DNA from: Emticicia sp. C21
GTDB lineage: Bacteria > Bacteroidota > Bacteroidia > Cytophagales > Spirosomataceae
Reading direction: 5' to 3'
Length of the DNA stretch: 64,000 nucleotides
Assembly: GCF_003418935.1 (NCBI RefSeq)
Contig: NZ_QVMT01000002.1
Location: forward strand, 62,001-126,000
A program made the position numbers and the translations under genes. The stretch's first letter is position 1. Every line of letters begins with the position of its first letter. Below the pieces are notes generated by a model, which saw only the letters and a list, made by a program, of their open reading frames with translations, was not told the origin of the DNA and did no database searches. Below are positions 8,994-16,794 of the stretch, piece by piece.

Positions 8994-9788
8994 TCACTTC
9001 TCTTTCAAAAAAGCCGCAATCTCCTTAGCGAATGCTTCTGATATAGAAGTATTGCCATGATTGCCCGGAACTGTTTTTAATGTAGAATGGGGAATCATTT
9101 TTGCCAAAGCAGGTACATCACCATTATCACTATCCTGATTGCCTGAAATAACAAGAACCGGCTTTTTAACTTTGGCTAATTCAGAGGGCAGGGTAGTAGG
9201 TTGTACTTTTTGCAGATAACCCATTACCAAGGTATCCACGCCATTTCTTTTGGCACTTTCAATCGCGCCTTTGGTTTCAGGATACAAATGGGCTTTGCCC
9301 GAAAATGCTTCGGCAAACATTTTTCTCCTTTCCCAATTCGGGTTTGTAAAATCAACACCTGCTCCACCAATCACGGCTTTCATGATATGCTTATCTAAGG
9401 TCAGTTGTTTGGCTACGAGAATCGCTCCTCTTGAATACCCTACTACATGGTATTTCTTAAAGCCTAAATGTGTCATTAACTCCATCACATCGCGTAATTC
9501 AGCATTATCCTGATAAGCTTCTAATGAATGAGGTTTATCAGATACCCCATTGCCCCTCAAATCAACATTAATCACTTTAAAGCCATTATCTGCCAATGTC
9601 TGAATCAATACACCTCTTTTCCACGATTTGCTACTGCTCATAAATCCATGCAACAACACTACCGGCGTGCCTTCTCCGGTTACTTCATAATGAATTTTAG
9701 TGCCATCAAATGAGGTAAATAGTGGTTCTCTTTCGCTTTGAGCGAAAATTAATAATGGGCAAAGAAAGATGAATAATAGGGTTTTCAT
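8994..9788 (-). CDS. Secreted alpha/beta hydrolase
   Basis: The longest frame begins at 9827, but the ATG at 9788 is preferred because it starts a clear signal peptide (MKTLLFIFLCPLLIFAQ) and avoids overlapping the upstream gene, which ends at 9796. The mature protein has the hydrolase oxyanion region VLLHGFMSSSKSW, the nucleophile elbow GYSRGA, a likely catalytic Asp in GNQDSDNGD and the catalytic His in PGNHGN. It should hydrolyse an ester or similar bond in the periplasm or outside the cell; the substrate is not evident. It lies 8 bp after the acyl-CoA dehydrogenase gene, so the two are probably one operon, and it is convergent with the histidine kinase gene. Confidence 0.87.
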   Translation of the reverse strand: MKTLLFIFLCPLLIFAQSEREPLFTSFDGTKIHYEVTGEGTPVVLLHGFMSSSKSWKRGVLIQTLADNGFKVINVDLRGNGVSDKPHSLEAYQDNAELRDVMELMTHLGFKKYHVVGYSRGAILVAKQLTLDKHIMKAVIGGAGVDFTNPNWERRKMFAEAFSGKAHLYPETKGAIESAKRNGVDTLVMGYLQKVQPTTLPSELAKVKKPVLVISGNQDSDNGDVPALAKMIPHSTLKTVPGNHGNTSISEAFAKEIAAFLKEK

Positions 9789-9795
9789 AGGATAG

Positions 9796-11016
9796 TTAAG
9801 GTTTATTTTTTCTAACATCCAAGCCATAACCTTTCAAAATACCTCTGGCCAGAGCGGCTTTATGTACCTCATCGGCACCATCATAGATACGAGCAGCTCT
9901 TTCGTGCGAATACCAGTGTGATAATAAAATATCATTGGTCATTCCTAATGCTCCATGTGTTTGTATCGCTCTGTCAATCACCCGAAGCATCATATTAGCT
10001 GTGAAGAATTTAATCATTGATATTTCGTCACGCACGGCTGCTGCTCCTTGTTCATCTATATTTTTGGCTGTTCTTAGTACTAATAAACGTGCGGCATCAA
10101 TCTCTGCTCTGCTTTCAGCTATGAAGCCCTGAATGAATTGTTTTTCACCTAATACAACTCCCTCTTCCATTTCTCTGGATACTGCATACTGACACATCAG
10201 TTCAAAGCTACGCTCAGCAATACCAATAAAGCGCATGCAGTGGTGAATTCTACCTGGCCCTAAGCGTTCCTGTGCCAATAAAAATCCCATTCCTTCTGCG
10301 CCAATCAGGTTGGCTTGGGGTACTCGCACATTTTCATAAGTAACTTCGGCATGGCTTGCCCAGCTATCACCTGCATGTCCCATAATCGGGATATTTCTTA
10401 CTAATGTAAAACCTGATGTATCGGTAGGTACTAATATCTGGCTAGCTCTTTTATGTGGTGCAGCATCAGGATTAGTCACTGCCATCACAATGGCAAAAGC
10501 CGCTCCATCAGCAGAAGATGTAAACCATTTATGTCCGTTAATTACATAATCGTCTCCATCTTTTACCGCTGTTGTACCCATGCGCGTCGGGTTCGAACCT
10601 GCAAATTCAGGTTCGGTCATAGAGAAGCAACTTCTGATAGCTCCGTCCATTAAAGGCTTTAAGTATTGGTCTTTCAGATGTTTAGGTGCATACTTATGCA
10701 TCAGCTCGGTATTGCCAATATCAGGTGCTTGTGTATTAAACACAAAATGCCCGAAAGGCGTCATGGCCAGAATTTCGCTGACTTGTCCGAACTCACAAAG
10801 GCTTAGGTCTAACCCTCCATCTTCTTCAGGTAGATGCAATCCCCACAATCCGGCTTTTTTGACTAAGGCTCTTTTTTGTTGTAGAACAGGCTCTATATAG
10901 GAGAAATTATGCGTAAGGTTTTCGGTAGTTTCTAAAGGATATAACTCATTGACTACAAATTCTTTGATTCGGGGTAATAGCGTGCTGATTTTCTCAGTAA
11001 TAAACAAACGCTCCAT
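9796..11016 (-). CDS. Acyl-CoA dehydrogenase family protein (ACAD10/11-like)
   Basis: A 406-residue flavoenzyme of the acyl-CoA dehydrogenase fold: CFSMTEPEFAGSNPTRM (FAD/substrate loop), the GHKWFTSSADGA strand, VRVPQANLIGAEGMGF, and the C-terminal QTHGALGMTNDI and RIYDGADEVHK. The last motif is characteristic of the ACAD10/11-type branch. The enzyme would introduce an alpha-beta double bond in an acyl-CoA, passing electrons to ETF. The N-terminal half is standard length and no signal peptide is seen. It forms a probable operon with the secreted hydrolase and is divergent from the BamA-like gene across 188 bp. Family is firm; acyl specificity is unknown. Confidence 0.92.
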   Translation of the reverse strand: MERLFITEKISTLLPRIKEFVVNELYPLETTENLTHNFSYIEPVLQQKRALVKKAGLWGLHLPEEDGGLDLSLCEFGQVSEILAMTPFGHFVFNTQAPDIGNTELMHKYAPKHLKDQYLKPLMDGAIRSCFSMTEPEFAGSNPTRMGTTAVKDGDDYVINGHKWFTSSADGAAFAIVMAVTNPDAAPHKRASQILVPTDTSGFTLVRNIPIMGHAGDSWASHAEVTYENVRVPQANLIGAEGMGFLLAQERLGPGRIHHCMRFIGIAERSFELMCQYAVSREMEEGVVLGEKQFIQGFIAESRAEIDAARLLVLRTAKNIDEQGAAAVRDEISMIKFFTANMMLRVIDRAIQTHGALGMTNDILLSHWYSHERAARIYDGADEVHKAALARGILKGYGLDVRKNKP

Positions 11017-11204
11017 AATCCAGGTTTTTAAGGTTGAATCTGTAAATATGGTAATAATTTAGCTTTCATGTATTGATTTATAAAATTTAACTCCAACACT
11101 TTCCTCAATTTTTTCATGGAAATAGTTTAATTTTGGATTTTCAAACCTTATATGCTCTTTTACCTATTTGAGCGCAAACGAAATTTCCTATCTACCCCTT
11201 TTGA

Positions 11205-12599
11205 ATGAATAAATTCAGCTTCTTTTTCCTGCTTTGTTTTTTACAATTCTGCTATTGTCAAAGCTACGCTGCTGATTCAGTATTTGTTCGTCAGGTAATC
11301 ATAAAAGGGAATATCCGGACTAAAGACAAAATCATTTTGCGTGAAGTAGGCGTGAGGGCAGGAGATAGTTTGAGAAAAACTACCATTAATGAAGTACTGG
11401 AAATTGACCGTAGAAAAATTGTTAATACTAACCTGTTTGTCACGGTAAATGTAGCCACTATACATATCAGCGAATCAGTAATAGATATTGAAATTGAGGT
11501 AAAAGAGCGGCTCTATTTTGTGGCTTTTCCGGTTTTTTATCTGGCCGACCGTAATTTTAATGAGTGGTGGTATGAACGCAAGCGGGATTTAAGAAGAACC
11601 ATTTATGGGGTCTATAGCAAGCATTCAAACCTGACTGGGAATAACGACCAGCTAAAACTCAGAGCAGAGTTTGGTTTTGTACCAAACTTCGAGATAGCTT
11701 ATTCAACACCTTATCTGGATAAAGATTTAACCAAAAGGGTTTCAGTAGGAGTGCTATATGTGATGAATAAAACGATGGCTTACCGAACCTCGCAGGATAA
11801 ATTACAATTCTTCCAAAGTGAGGCAAAGCAGCGGGAACGCCTCTATATTTATTCAGTATTTAGCCAACGAAAAGGCTTTTACCAAAGCCAGCAATTAGAG
11901 TTAAGTTATACGCAGGTACACATAGGAGATACGATTGCCGTGCTGAACCCAAACTATCTTTTAGATGGCCAACAAAAACAGAATTACTTCCTGGCGAGTT
12001 ATGCTTATATATATGATAAAAGAGATAACAGACAATATGCTTTAGATGGGTATACTGTAAGCTTTGGAGTGACGAAATATGGGCTATTGCCGAGCGATAA
12101 TATCAAATTATTCAGCCTGTCGGCAGGGTATACCCAATATTTTTCATTAGGCAAGAAGTTTTATGCCAATTATAGTGTAAGAGGCAGGATGTCGTTTCCG
12201 AAGAAACAACCTTTTTTGCAAACCTTGGGTTTGGGGTATCGTAACGATCTGGTAAGAGGATATGAATTGTATGTAATAGATGGGCAGAGTTATGGGCTTG
12301 TAAAAACCAATCTGAAATACCAGCTTTTTAATCGCACATTTGATTTGAAGAAGTATCTTAAAATAAAACAATTCAATACTTTTCCGCTCACAGCATACTT
12401 AAATTCGTTTATTGACGTTGGGTACGTTAAGAATGAGTTTTCGGCATTAAACAATAGTCGCCTGGTTAATAAAGTGATTGCCGGAGCGGGGCTGGGGCTT
12501 GATGTAGTGACATTTTATAACGTGGTCGGGAGGATTAATTATTCATTGAATGGCTTAGGGGAGAGACGAGTTTTTTTTGCAGTTACCAGAGATTTTTAA
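11205..12599 (+). CDS. BamA/TamA-like outer-membrane protein with a POTRA domain
   Basis: A 464-residue protein starting with a signal peptide (FFLLCFLQFCYCQSYA). Residues about 25-100 form one POTRA-like domain: VRQVIIKGNIRTKDKIILREV and later VIDIEIEVKERLY. The rest is a beta-barrel rich in alternating aromatic strands, ending in AVTRDF with a terminal Phe as expected for an outer-membrane barrel. At one POTRA it is much shorter than BamA (five POTRAs), so it is an accessory Omp85-family member and not the main insertase. It may insert or transport a specific surface component. The next gene encodes a lipoprotein 62 bp downstream on the same strand. Confidence 0.85.
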   Translation: MNKFSFFFLLCFLQFCYCQSYAADSVFVRQVIIKGNIRTKDKIILREVGVRAGDSLRKTTINEVLEIDRRKIVNTNLFVTVNVATIHISESVIDIEIEVKERLYFVAFPVFYLADRNFNEWWYERKRDLRRTIYGVYSKHSNLTGNNDQLKLRAEFGFVPNFEIAYSTPYLDKDLTKRVSVGVLYVMNKTMAYRTSQDKLQFFQSEAKQRERLYIYSVFSQRKGFYQSQQLELSYTQVHIGDTIAVLNPNYLLDGQQKQNYFLASYAYIYDKRDNRQYALDGYTVSFGVTKYGLLPSDNIKLFSLSAGYTQYFSLGKKFYANYSVRGRMSFPKKQPFLQTLGLGYRNDLVRGYELYVIDGQSYGLVKTNLKYQLFNRTFDLKKYLKIKQFNTFPLTAYLNSFIDVGYVKNEFSALNNSRLVNKVIAGAGLGLDVVTFYNVVGRINYSLNGLGERRVFFAVTRDF

Positions 12600-12661
12600 G
12601 TAAAGATTATTTTAAACATAATCTGAAATAGATTAAATACCGATACAATAAGTTCAAACTC

Positions 12662-13210
12662 ATGAAAATCTACATTTTTGTTTTAATTTTGTTTATTCTA
12701 GCTTGTAGTAACCCAAAAGAAACCCAGACAGTGGAAGTAGATGTCCCTCCCCCACCAACAGCACCTGCGGCCTCAAGCAATGTGCAAAACCTGGCCCGTA
12801 CCATTTTGGGTACCGGCGAAGGTCTCTTACGCGGTGTCAAATTTGGCGATTCAATTGAAGAGGTGAAAAAGAAAGAAACGGTCGAACTTTTTGAAGAAGA
12901 GGATTCGCATGTAGGCTATTCTTTTGACACCGACAATCTGGAAACTGTTGATATTCTGTACGAAAAAAATAGTCAGAATCGCGTTTCAGGCATTGAATTA
13001 GACATTTATATGAACACCGACGAAACAAATGAAGGTCTGAAAAATGAACTGAGTAATTTGTTTACTGTACGCTATGGAAAGCCTGTATCGGAAAACCCGA
13101 TACTTGTATGGAAAGTTAAACCCACAGGACAAGTTAGTATTAAAGTGGTAAAGAATAAATTGGATAGAGGTCTTGAGGTAAAGTTTTCTCAGCAGCCTAA
13201 ATCGATTTGA
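12662..13210 (+). CDS. Lipoprotein of unknown function
   Basis: A 182-residue protein with a lipoprotein signal peptide (FVLILFILACSN, lipobox LACS) followed by a Pro-rich linker (VDVPPPPTAPA). The rest is a soluble domain of about 130 residues with the pattern GVKFGDSIEEVKKKE, resembling small Bacteroidota lipoproteins with a repeated LGDSxxEV motif, though I cannot name a family. It follows the BamA-like gene in the same direction and is closed by a strong terminator at 13225-13258, so the two may be one transcript and the lipoprotein could be a partner of the barrel protein. That last point is inference. Confidence 0.75.
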   Translation: MKIYIFVLILFILACSNPKETQTVEVDVPPPPTAPAASSNVQNLARTILGTGEGLLRGVKFGDSIEEVKKKETVELFEEEDSHVGYSFDTDNLETVDILYEKNSQNRVSGIELDIYMNTDETNEGLKNELSNLFTVRYGKPVSENPILVWKVKPTGQVSIKVVKNKLDRGLEVKFSQQPKSI

Positions 13211-13224
13211 TTTTATTAAATCAG

Positions 13225-13258
13225 CCCTCTAAGAAAAATAAAACTTAGAGGGTTTTTT
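13225..13258 (+). terminator. Intrinsic terminator
   Basis: CCCTCTAAG (13225-13233) pairs perfectly with CTTAGAGGG (13244-13252), followed directly by six T residues. It closes the BamA-like/lipoprotein unit. Confidence 0.88.
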
Positions 13259-13337
13259 ATGGACTAATTTTGATATTTTTAGAAATTCCAATCAATAATA
13301 GTGTAAATCCAAATCTATCTTACATATACTTAATGTT

Positions 13338-14018
13338 ATGAATATGAAAACAAAATTACTCCATTTGGCACTGATTAGTTGTTTAACGATAGCTGCCTGC
13401 GAGGGCCCGCAAGGCCCTGACGGAGCAGCCGGTCCTATAGGAGCGACCGGTCCAACAGGTGCAACAGGCAGTACAGGACCAACAGGGCCAGCGGGTACGG
13501 GAGCTAACGGATCTACCGGAGCCACAGGTGCCACTGGAGCGACAGGCGAAAAAGGAGACCCGGGAACAAATGGGACAAACGGCAATGATGGAGCTAAAGG
13601 TGATAAAGGAGACCCCGGCACTGCTAATGTAATTTATTCAGGGTGGTTTACACCAAGTACCAGTGATTGGCAAAAATTGTCGGAGATTAATTATACTTAT
13701 TCTATTTCAGAAGGAAGAATTACTCAGGAGATTGTGGATAGAGGAGTAGTATTGGCCTACAGTCGCCAGAATGCTAACAGCGCCAGCTATTTGCTACCGC
13801 TTACGATGACTACTCCTTCGAGCATCAGTAATTATAATGTAGGCATGAGCATGGATAAAGTAATTTTTAATTTCCTTGAATTATTAGAGCCATCAGGAAA
13901 ACCAGCCAATAATTTACAGTTCCGTTACGTTATTATACCCGGAGGCGTACAGGCAAGAGCAAATTTAGACTATACTAATTTTGATGATGTTGCCCGCGCT
14001 TTCGGAATCCCAGAATAG
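13338..14018 (+). CDS. Collagen-like triple-helix repeat lipoprotein
   Basis: A 226-residue protein whose signal peptide ends in a lipobox (LTIAAC), followed at once by a run of Gly-X-Y triplets from about residue 22 to 94. The run contains GPQGPDG, GATGPTG, GEKGDPG and [10 protein letters not shown] units. The C-terminal 130 residues form a globular domain with no recognised motif. Bacterial collagen-like proteins form trimeric surface stalks, and Bacteroidota lipoproteins of this type are common next to a C-terminal trimerisation or adhesion domain. The local GC content rises sharply because the repeat needs Gly, Pro and Ala codons. It is flanked by terminators on both sides, so it is a single-gene unit. 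Confidence 0.9.
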   Translation: MNMKTKLLHLALISCLTIAACEGPQGPDGAAGPIGATGPTGATGSTGPTGPAGTGANGSTGATGATGATGEKGDPGTNGTNGNDGAKGDKGDPGTANVIYSGWFTPSTSDWQKLSEINYTYSISEGRITQEIVDRGVVLAYSRQNANSASYLLPLTMTTPSSISNYNVGMSMDKVIFNFLELLEPSGKPANNLQFRYVIIPGGVQARANLDYTNFDDVARAFGIPE

Positions 14019-14048
14019 TTTGGAAAATTTGTCAGGAATTGGGATTGT

Positions 14049-14080
14049 AAAGACACCTCTAGGGGTGTCTTTGCTTTTTT
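14049..14080 (+). terminator. Intrinsic terminator
   Basis: AAAGACACC (14049-14057) pairs with GGTGTCTTT (14064-14072), followed by GC and six T residues. It closes the collagen-like gene. Confidence 0.87.
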
Positions 14081-14198
14081 ATAGCATTCAAAAGGCAGTA
14101 AGGAACTGAATTGAACGGAAAAGTATTGTTTTATAAACAAGAAGCTCTTAAATTAGTATTAAGTTTATATACTTACTTCCACAAAACGACTTATTACA

Positions 14199-14927
14199 AT
14201 GTGTTATCATCTATCACTCGAAGCTGATGCCGAGCGGTTGAAAGAGCGCTACAGAGCCAAACAGCTGAAAAATCTGGAAAAGTTAAAACCCGTCTATCAT
14301 GCCAATGCCTTTAGTTTTTTGCCCTGGCCAGTGATTACTGCGGCTGAACCTGATACTATTCAATTGATGCAATGGGGATTAATACCCTCGTGGGCCGCAA
14401 ATCATGCCAAAGCCATGGATCTACGAAAAAATACACCCAATGCCCGCATAGAAACTATATTTGAAAAACCCTCTTTCAGAGAATCTGCTTATAAAAGACA
14501 TTGCCTGGTGCCTGCTACAGGTTTTTTTGAGTGGCAAACCCTGGAAAACAAGAAGTATCCGTATTACATACATGTAAAAGACCAGGATATTTTTAGCCTG
14601 GCCGGAATCTGGGAGGTATGGACAGATAAGCAGAATGGAGAAATGAAAGAGACTTTCTCAATTATCACCACGGATGCAAATCCTTTAATGGCCAGAATAC
14701 ACAATTCGAAGAAAAGAATGCCCGTTATATTATCTAAGGAAAATGAACTGGATTGGCTTCAAAAAGGGTTTGATGAAACTACAATAGACTCTTTTGCCAA
14801 ACCTTTCGACGAAAACAAAATGGAGGCTTATACTATAAGCCGAAAGATTTCGGAGAAAGACTCAAATACACCTGATGTGCTGAAACCCTACACCTATTCA
14901 GAGTTTACGCAAACAAGTCTTTTTTAA
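14199..14927 (+). CDS. SRAP-domain protein (HMCES/YedK family)
   Basis: A 242-residue protein that begins MCYH. Cys2, exposed after Met removal, is the residue that links covalently to abasic sites in single-stranded DNA. The other family hallmarks are present: WGLIPSWA, the NARIET motif, CLVPATGFFEW with the conserved Glu, and the active-site His in RIHNSKKRMPVIL. The protein protects abasic sites at stalled forks by forming a DNA-protein crosslink. Here the usual HDRMP form is replaced by HNSKKRMP, a small insertion after the His. The next gene starts 4 bp downstream, so the two are likely co-transcribed, although the second is exported. Identification is firm. Confidence 0.94.
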   Translation: MCYHLSLEADAERLKERYRAKQLKNLEKLKPVYHANAFSFLPWPVITAAEPDTIQLMQWGLIPSWAANHAKAMDLRKNTPNARIETIFEKPSFRESAYKRHCLVPATGFFEWQTLENKKYPYYIHVKDQDIFSLAGIWEVWTDKQNGEMKETFSIITTDANPLMARIHNSKKRMPVILSKENELDWLQKGFDETTIDSFAKPFDENKMEAYTISRKISEKDSNTPDVLKPYTYSEFTQTSLF

Positions 14928-14931
14928 TTGT

Positions 14932-15849
14932 ATGATTATTATGACAACTAAAAATCTATCTCTGCACAAGAGCGGTATGGCTATTGGCTTTTTTGCCGCT
15001 TCTTTTATTTCAACAGCTAGCTTTGCCCAGAAATGTAATCATGCCAATGAAGTACAGGCGCTTTTTACGCAGTTAAAAAACAATGGCTTCAACGAGGAGG
15101 AGCCTGTTGACTATCACTATTATTTTATTGATAGTGATCCAAAAGATATAGCTCACCTAAAAGAGGTATTGGTAAAACAGGATTATAAATATGTAGGCAT
15201 TGCCAAGATGGCAGGCAAGTATCAGTTAGAAGTTAGTAAAAAAGAGGCGCATACTGCCGGATCAGCCATTGAAAAAGGAAAAGAGCTTAAAGCTTTAGCT
15301 ACCAGTAATAATGTAGATGTGTTTGATGGCTTTGAATTGAAAATGGCCGGGAATAATGATATTTCAGATGATGTTGATGTATCTGAAGAGATAAACAAAA
15401 TTCCACAACAACAACTATTTAAGAAAGCATTAGATTTTTATAATAAGAATGAAACCGAAAAAGCCTTGGTGGCTTTTGACCGTTGTATCAATTTGGGTAT
15501 AAATCCAGAAACGAGTCATTATAAAAGAGGAAATTGCAAGACAACATTGGGCAATGTAAATGGGGCAATAGCAGATTTAGAAACAGTCGTACGTCTGAAT
15601 CCCAAACATTATGAGGCAAATTTCAATCTGGGAGGCTTGTATCTGGATAAAGAAAATTATGACAGAGCCATTAGTTATTACCAAAAGGCAGTAGCAACCA
15701 ATCCTCAAAGCGATAATGGTTTTTACCGTCTGGCAGAAGCCTACCAGAAAAAAGGGGAGAAGAAAACGGCACTTCAATATTGCGAAAAATCACTAGCCGT
15801 GAACCCGGGTAATGTCTATGCCAAAGAATTATTAAAAAAACTGAATTGA
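14932..15849 (+). CDS. Exported protein with an RraB-like domain and TPR repeats
   Basis: A 305-residue protein. Residues 1-33 are a signal peptide (FFAASFISTASFAQ). Residues about 38-135 match the RraB (RNase E inhibitor B) pattern: YHYYFIDSDPKDIAHLKEVL, then KYQLEVSKKE and NNVDVFDGFE, as in the RraB core with its D-x-W/F-G-T/E ending. From about residue 160 there are at least three tetratricopeptide repeats (ALDFYNKNETEKALVAFD, NPKHYEANFNLGGLY, AISYYQKAVATNPQ). RraB acts in the cytoplasm in proteobacteria, so the signal peptide means the domain must do something else here. Two start codons (14932, 14941) are possible. A terminator follows at 15871-15910. Confidence 0.8.
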   Translation: MIIMTTKNLSLHKSGMAIGFFAASFISTASFAQKCNHANEVQALFTQLKNNGFNEEEPVDYHYYFIDSDPKDIAHLKEVLVKQDYKYVGIAKMAGKYQLEVSKKEAHTAGSAIEKGKELKALATSNNVDVFDGFELKMAGNNDISDDVDVSEEINKIPQQQLFKKALDFYNKNETEKALVAFDRCINLGINPETSHYKRGNCKTTLGNVNGAIADLETVVRLNPKHYEANFNLGGLYLDKENYDRAISYYQKAVATNPQSDNGFYRLAEAYQKKGEKKTALQYCEKSLAVNPGNVYAKELLKKLN

Positions 15850-15870
15850 TAAGATAACTCCTCATGAAGC

Positions 15871-15910
15871 AAGAGGGAGTTGGTTCTATGCCAACTCCCT
15901 CTTCTTTTTT
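15871..15910 (+). terminator. Intrinsic terminator
   Basis: A perfect 13-bp stem (15871-15883 with 15891-15903) and a 7-nt loop, followed by a T-rich stretch. It closes the SRAP/RraB-TPR unit. Confidence 0.9.
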
Positions 15911-15911
15911 C

Positions 15912-15998
15912 TGACAATTTAGCAATACTGAAAATAGGATAAGTGACAATTTGTCATTAAATTTTCTGTCAAATTAAAGAAAATGTGTCATTTTGTCT
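15912..15998 (+). promoter_or_regulatory. Cluster of TGTCA repeats upstream of hsp20
   Basis: Within 87 bp there are a perfect inverted repeat TGACAATTTGTCA (15944-15956), an outlying TGACA (15912-15916), and further TGTCA copies at 15967-15971 and 15986-15990, with a near copy TGTCT at 15994-15998. The forward copies are spaced 15 and 19 bp apart, so some lie near one helical face. No CIRCE element or sigma-54 motif is visible. The position about 100-180 bp ahead of a small heat-shock gene suggests a stress-regulator binding array; the regulator is unknown. Confidence 0.5.
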
Positions 15999-16093
15999 TG
16001 AGTTTTGTGGTGGTATACAAATTGATAATAATAAAACGTCGCCACGAGGTTGTGGCAAATAAAAATGTTAAACAAGATAAAATTTATAAAACC

Positions 16094-16525
16094 ATGGCAA
16101 CATTAGTAAGAAGTTTCGCACCTACTTTTCCATCAGTATTACAAAACTTTTTTAATGATTTCGAGCGTGTAGCGCCGACTCATCAAAATTCATTTCCGGC
16201 AGTGAATGTATTGGAAAGTGAGAATGAATTTAAAATTGAATTAGCAGCTCCGGGCTTGAAAAAAGAAGATTTCAAAATTAACGTTCATGAGAATGTATTG
16301 ACTATTTCAGCTGAGCAAAAAACTGAAAGCGAAGAAAACAAAGACAACGGTAAGTATACCCGTAAAGAATTTAACTATTCTTCATTCAAACGTTCGTTTA
16401 CTTTACCAAAAACGGTTGATGGTGATAAAATTGTGGCGTCTTATAACGAAGGTGTTTTAGGTTTATCATTACCTAAAAAAGAAGAAGCAAAACCAAAAGA
16501 ACCACGTTTAATTGAAATTGCGTAA
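16094..16525 (+). CDS. Small heat-shock protein Hsp20 / alpha-crystallin family
   Basis: The open frame extends upstream to 15983 but the real start is taken as ATG 16094, where the family's N-terminus begins (MATLVRSFAPTFPS); this gives 143 residues, the usual size. The alpha-crystallin domain is clear: FPAVNVLESENEFKIELAAPGLKKEDFKI is present in pieces, and it ends with the GVLGLSLPKKE strand that carries the conserved G-V-L motif. These ATP-independent chaperones hold unfolding proteins in the cytoplasm. The gene stands alone, with a repeat-rich upstream region (TGTCA cluster) and a hairpin downstream at 16545-16578. Confidence 0.95.
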   Translation: MATLVRSFAPTFPSVLQNFFNDFERVAPTHQNSFPAVNVLESENEFKIELAAPGLKKEDFKINVHENVLTISAEQKTESEENKDNGKYTRKEFNYSSFKRSFTLPKTVDGDKIVASYNEGVLGLSLPKKEEAKPKEPRLIEIA

Positions 16526-16544
16526 GCAAACTAAATAGCGTATA

Positions 16545-16578
16545 AAAGGGCAAGATTCCAATGGGTTTCTTGCCCTTT
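16545..16578 (+). terminator. Terminator-like hairpin after hsp20
   Basis: AAAGGGCAAGA (16545-16555) pairs perfectly with TCTTGCCCTTT (16568-16578). The T tract is short, so termination may be weaker than at the other sites. Confidence 0.6.
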
Positions 16579-16794
16579 ATTAGTAAATAAAAACCCTTTA
16601 GTTAAAATTTGTTAAAAATCCACAACACTACGAATTATCATAAATGCTTTTGCGTTAAATTTGTAGAAAACAAAAAAAGAGTATTTTTGTTACCCTATTA
16701 AAACAGAGAATCAGATTTGAAAATAATTTACTAATGATTGTAACCCAATCAGTGTAATCAGAATAATTCAGTTTTAAATCAGCAGTAAAGAACT

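Noticed and set aside
13395-13620. Tandem repeats resembling a CRISPR or minisatellite
   Set aside because: They are the Gly-X-Y codons of the collagen-like protein; unit length and sequence vary and there are no spacers.
13292-13621. Proline-rich minus-strand ORF of 109 codons
   Set aside because: Antisense shadow of the collagen-like repeat.
15983-16093. N-terminal extension of Hsp20
   Set aside because: The extra 37 codons overlap the TGTCA repeat region and have no homology to the family; the start at 16094 gives the normal length.
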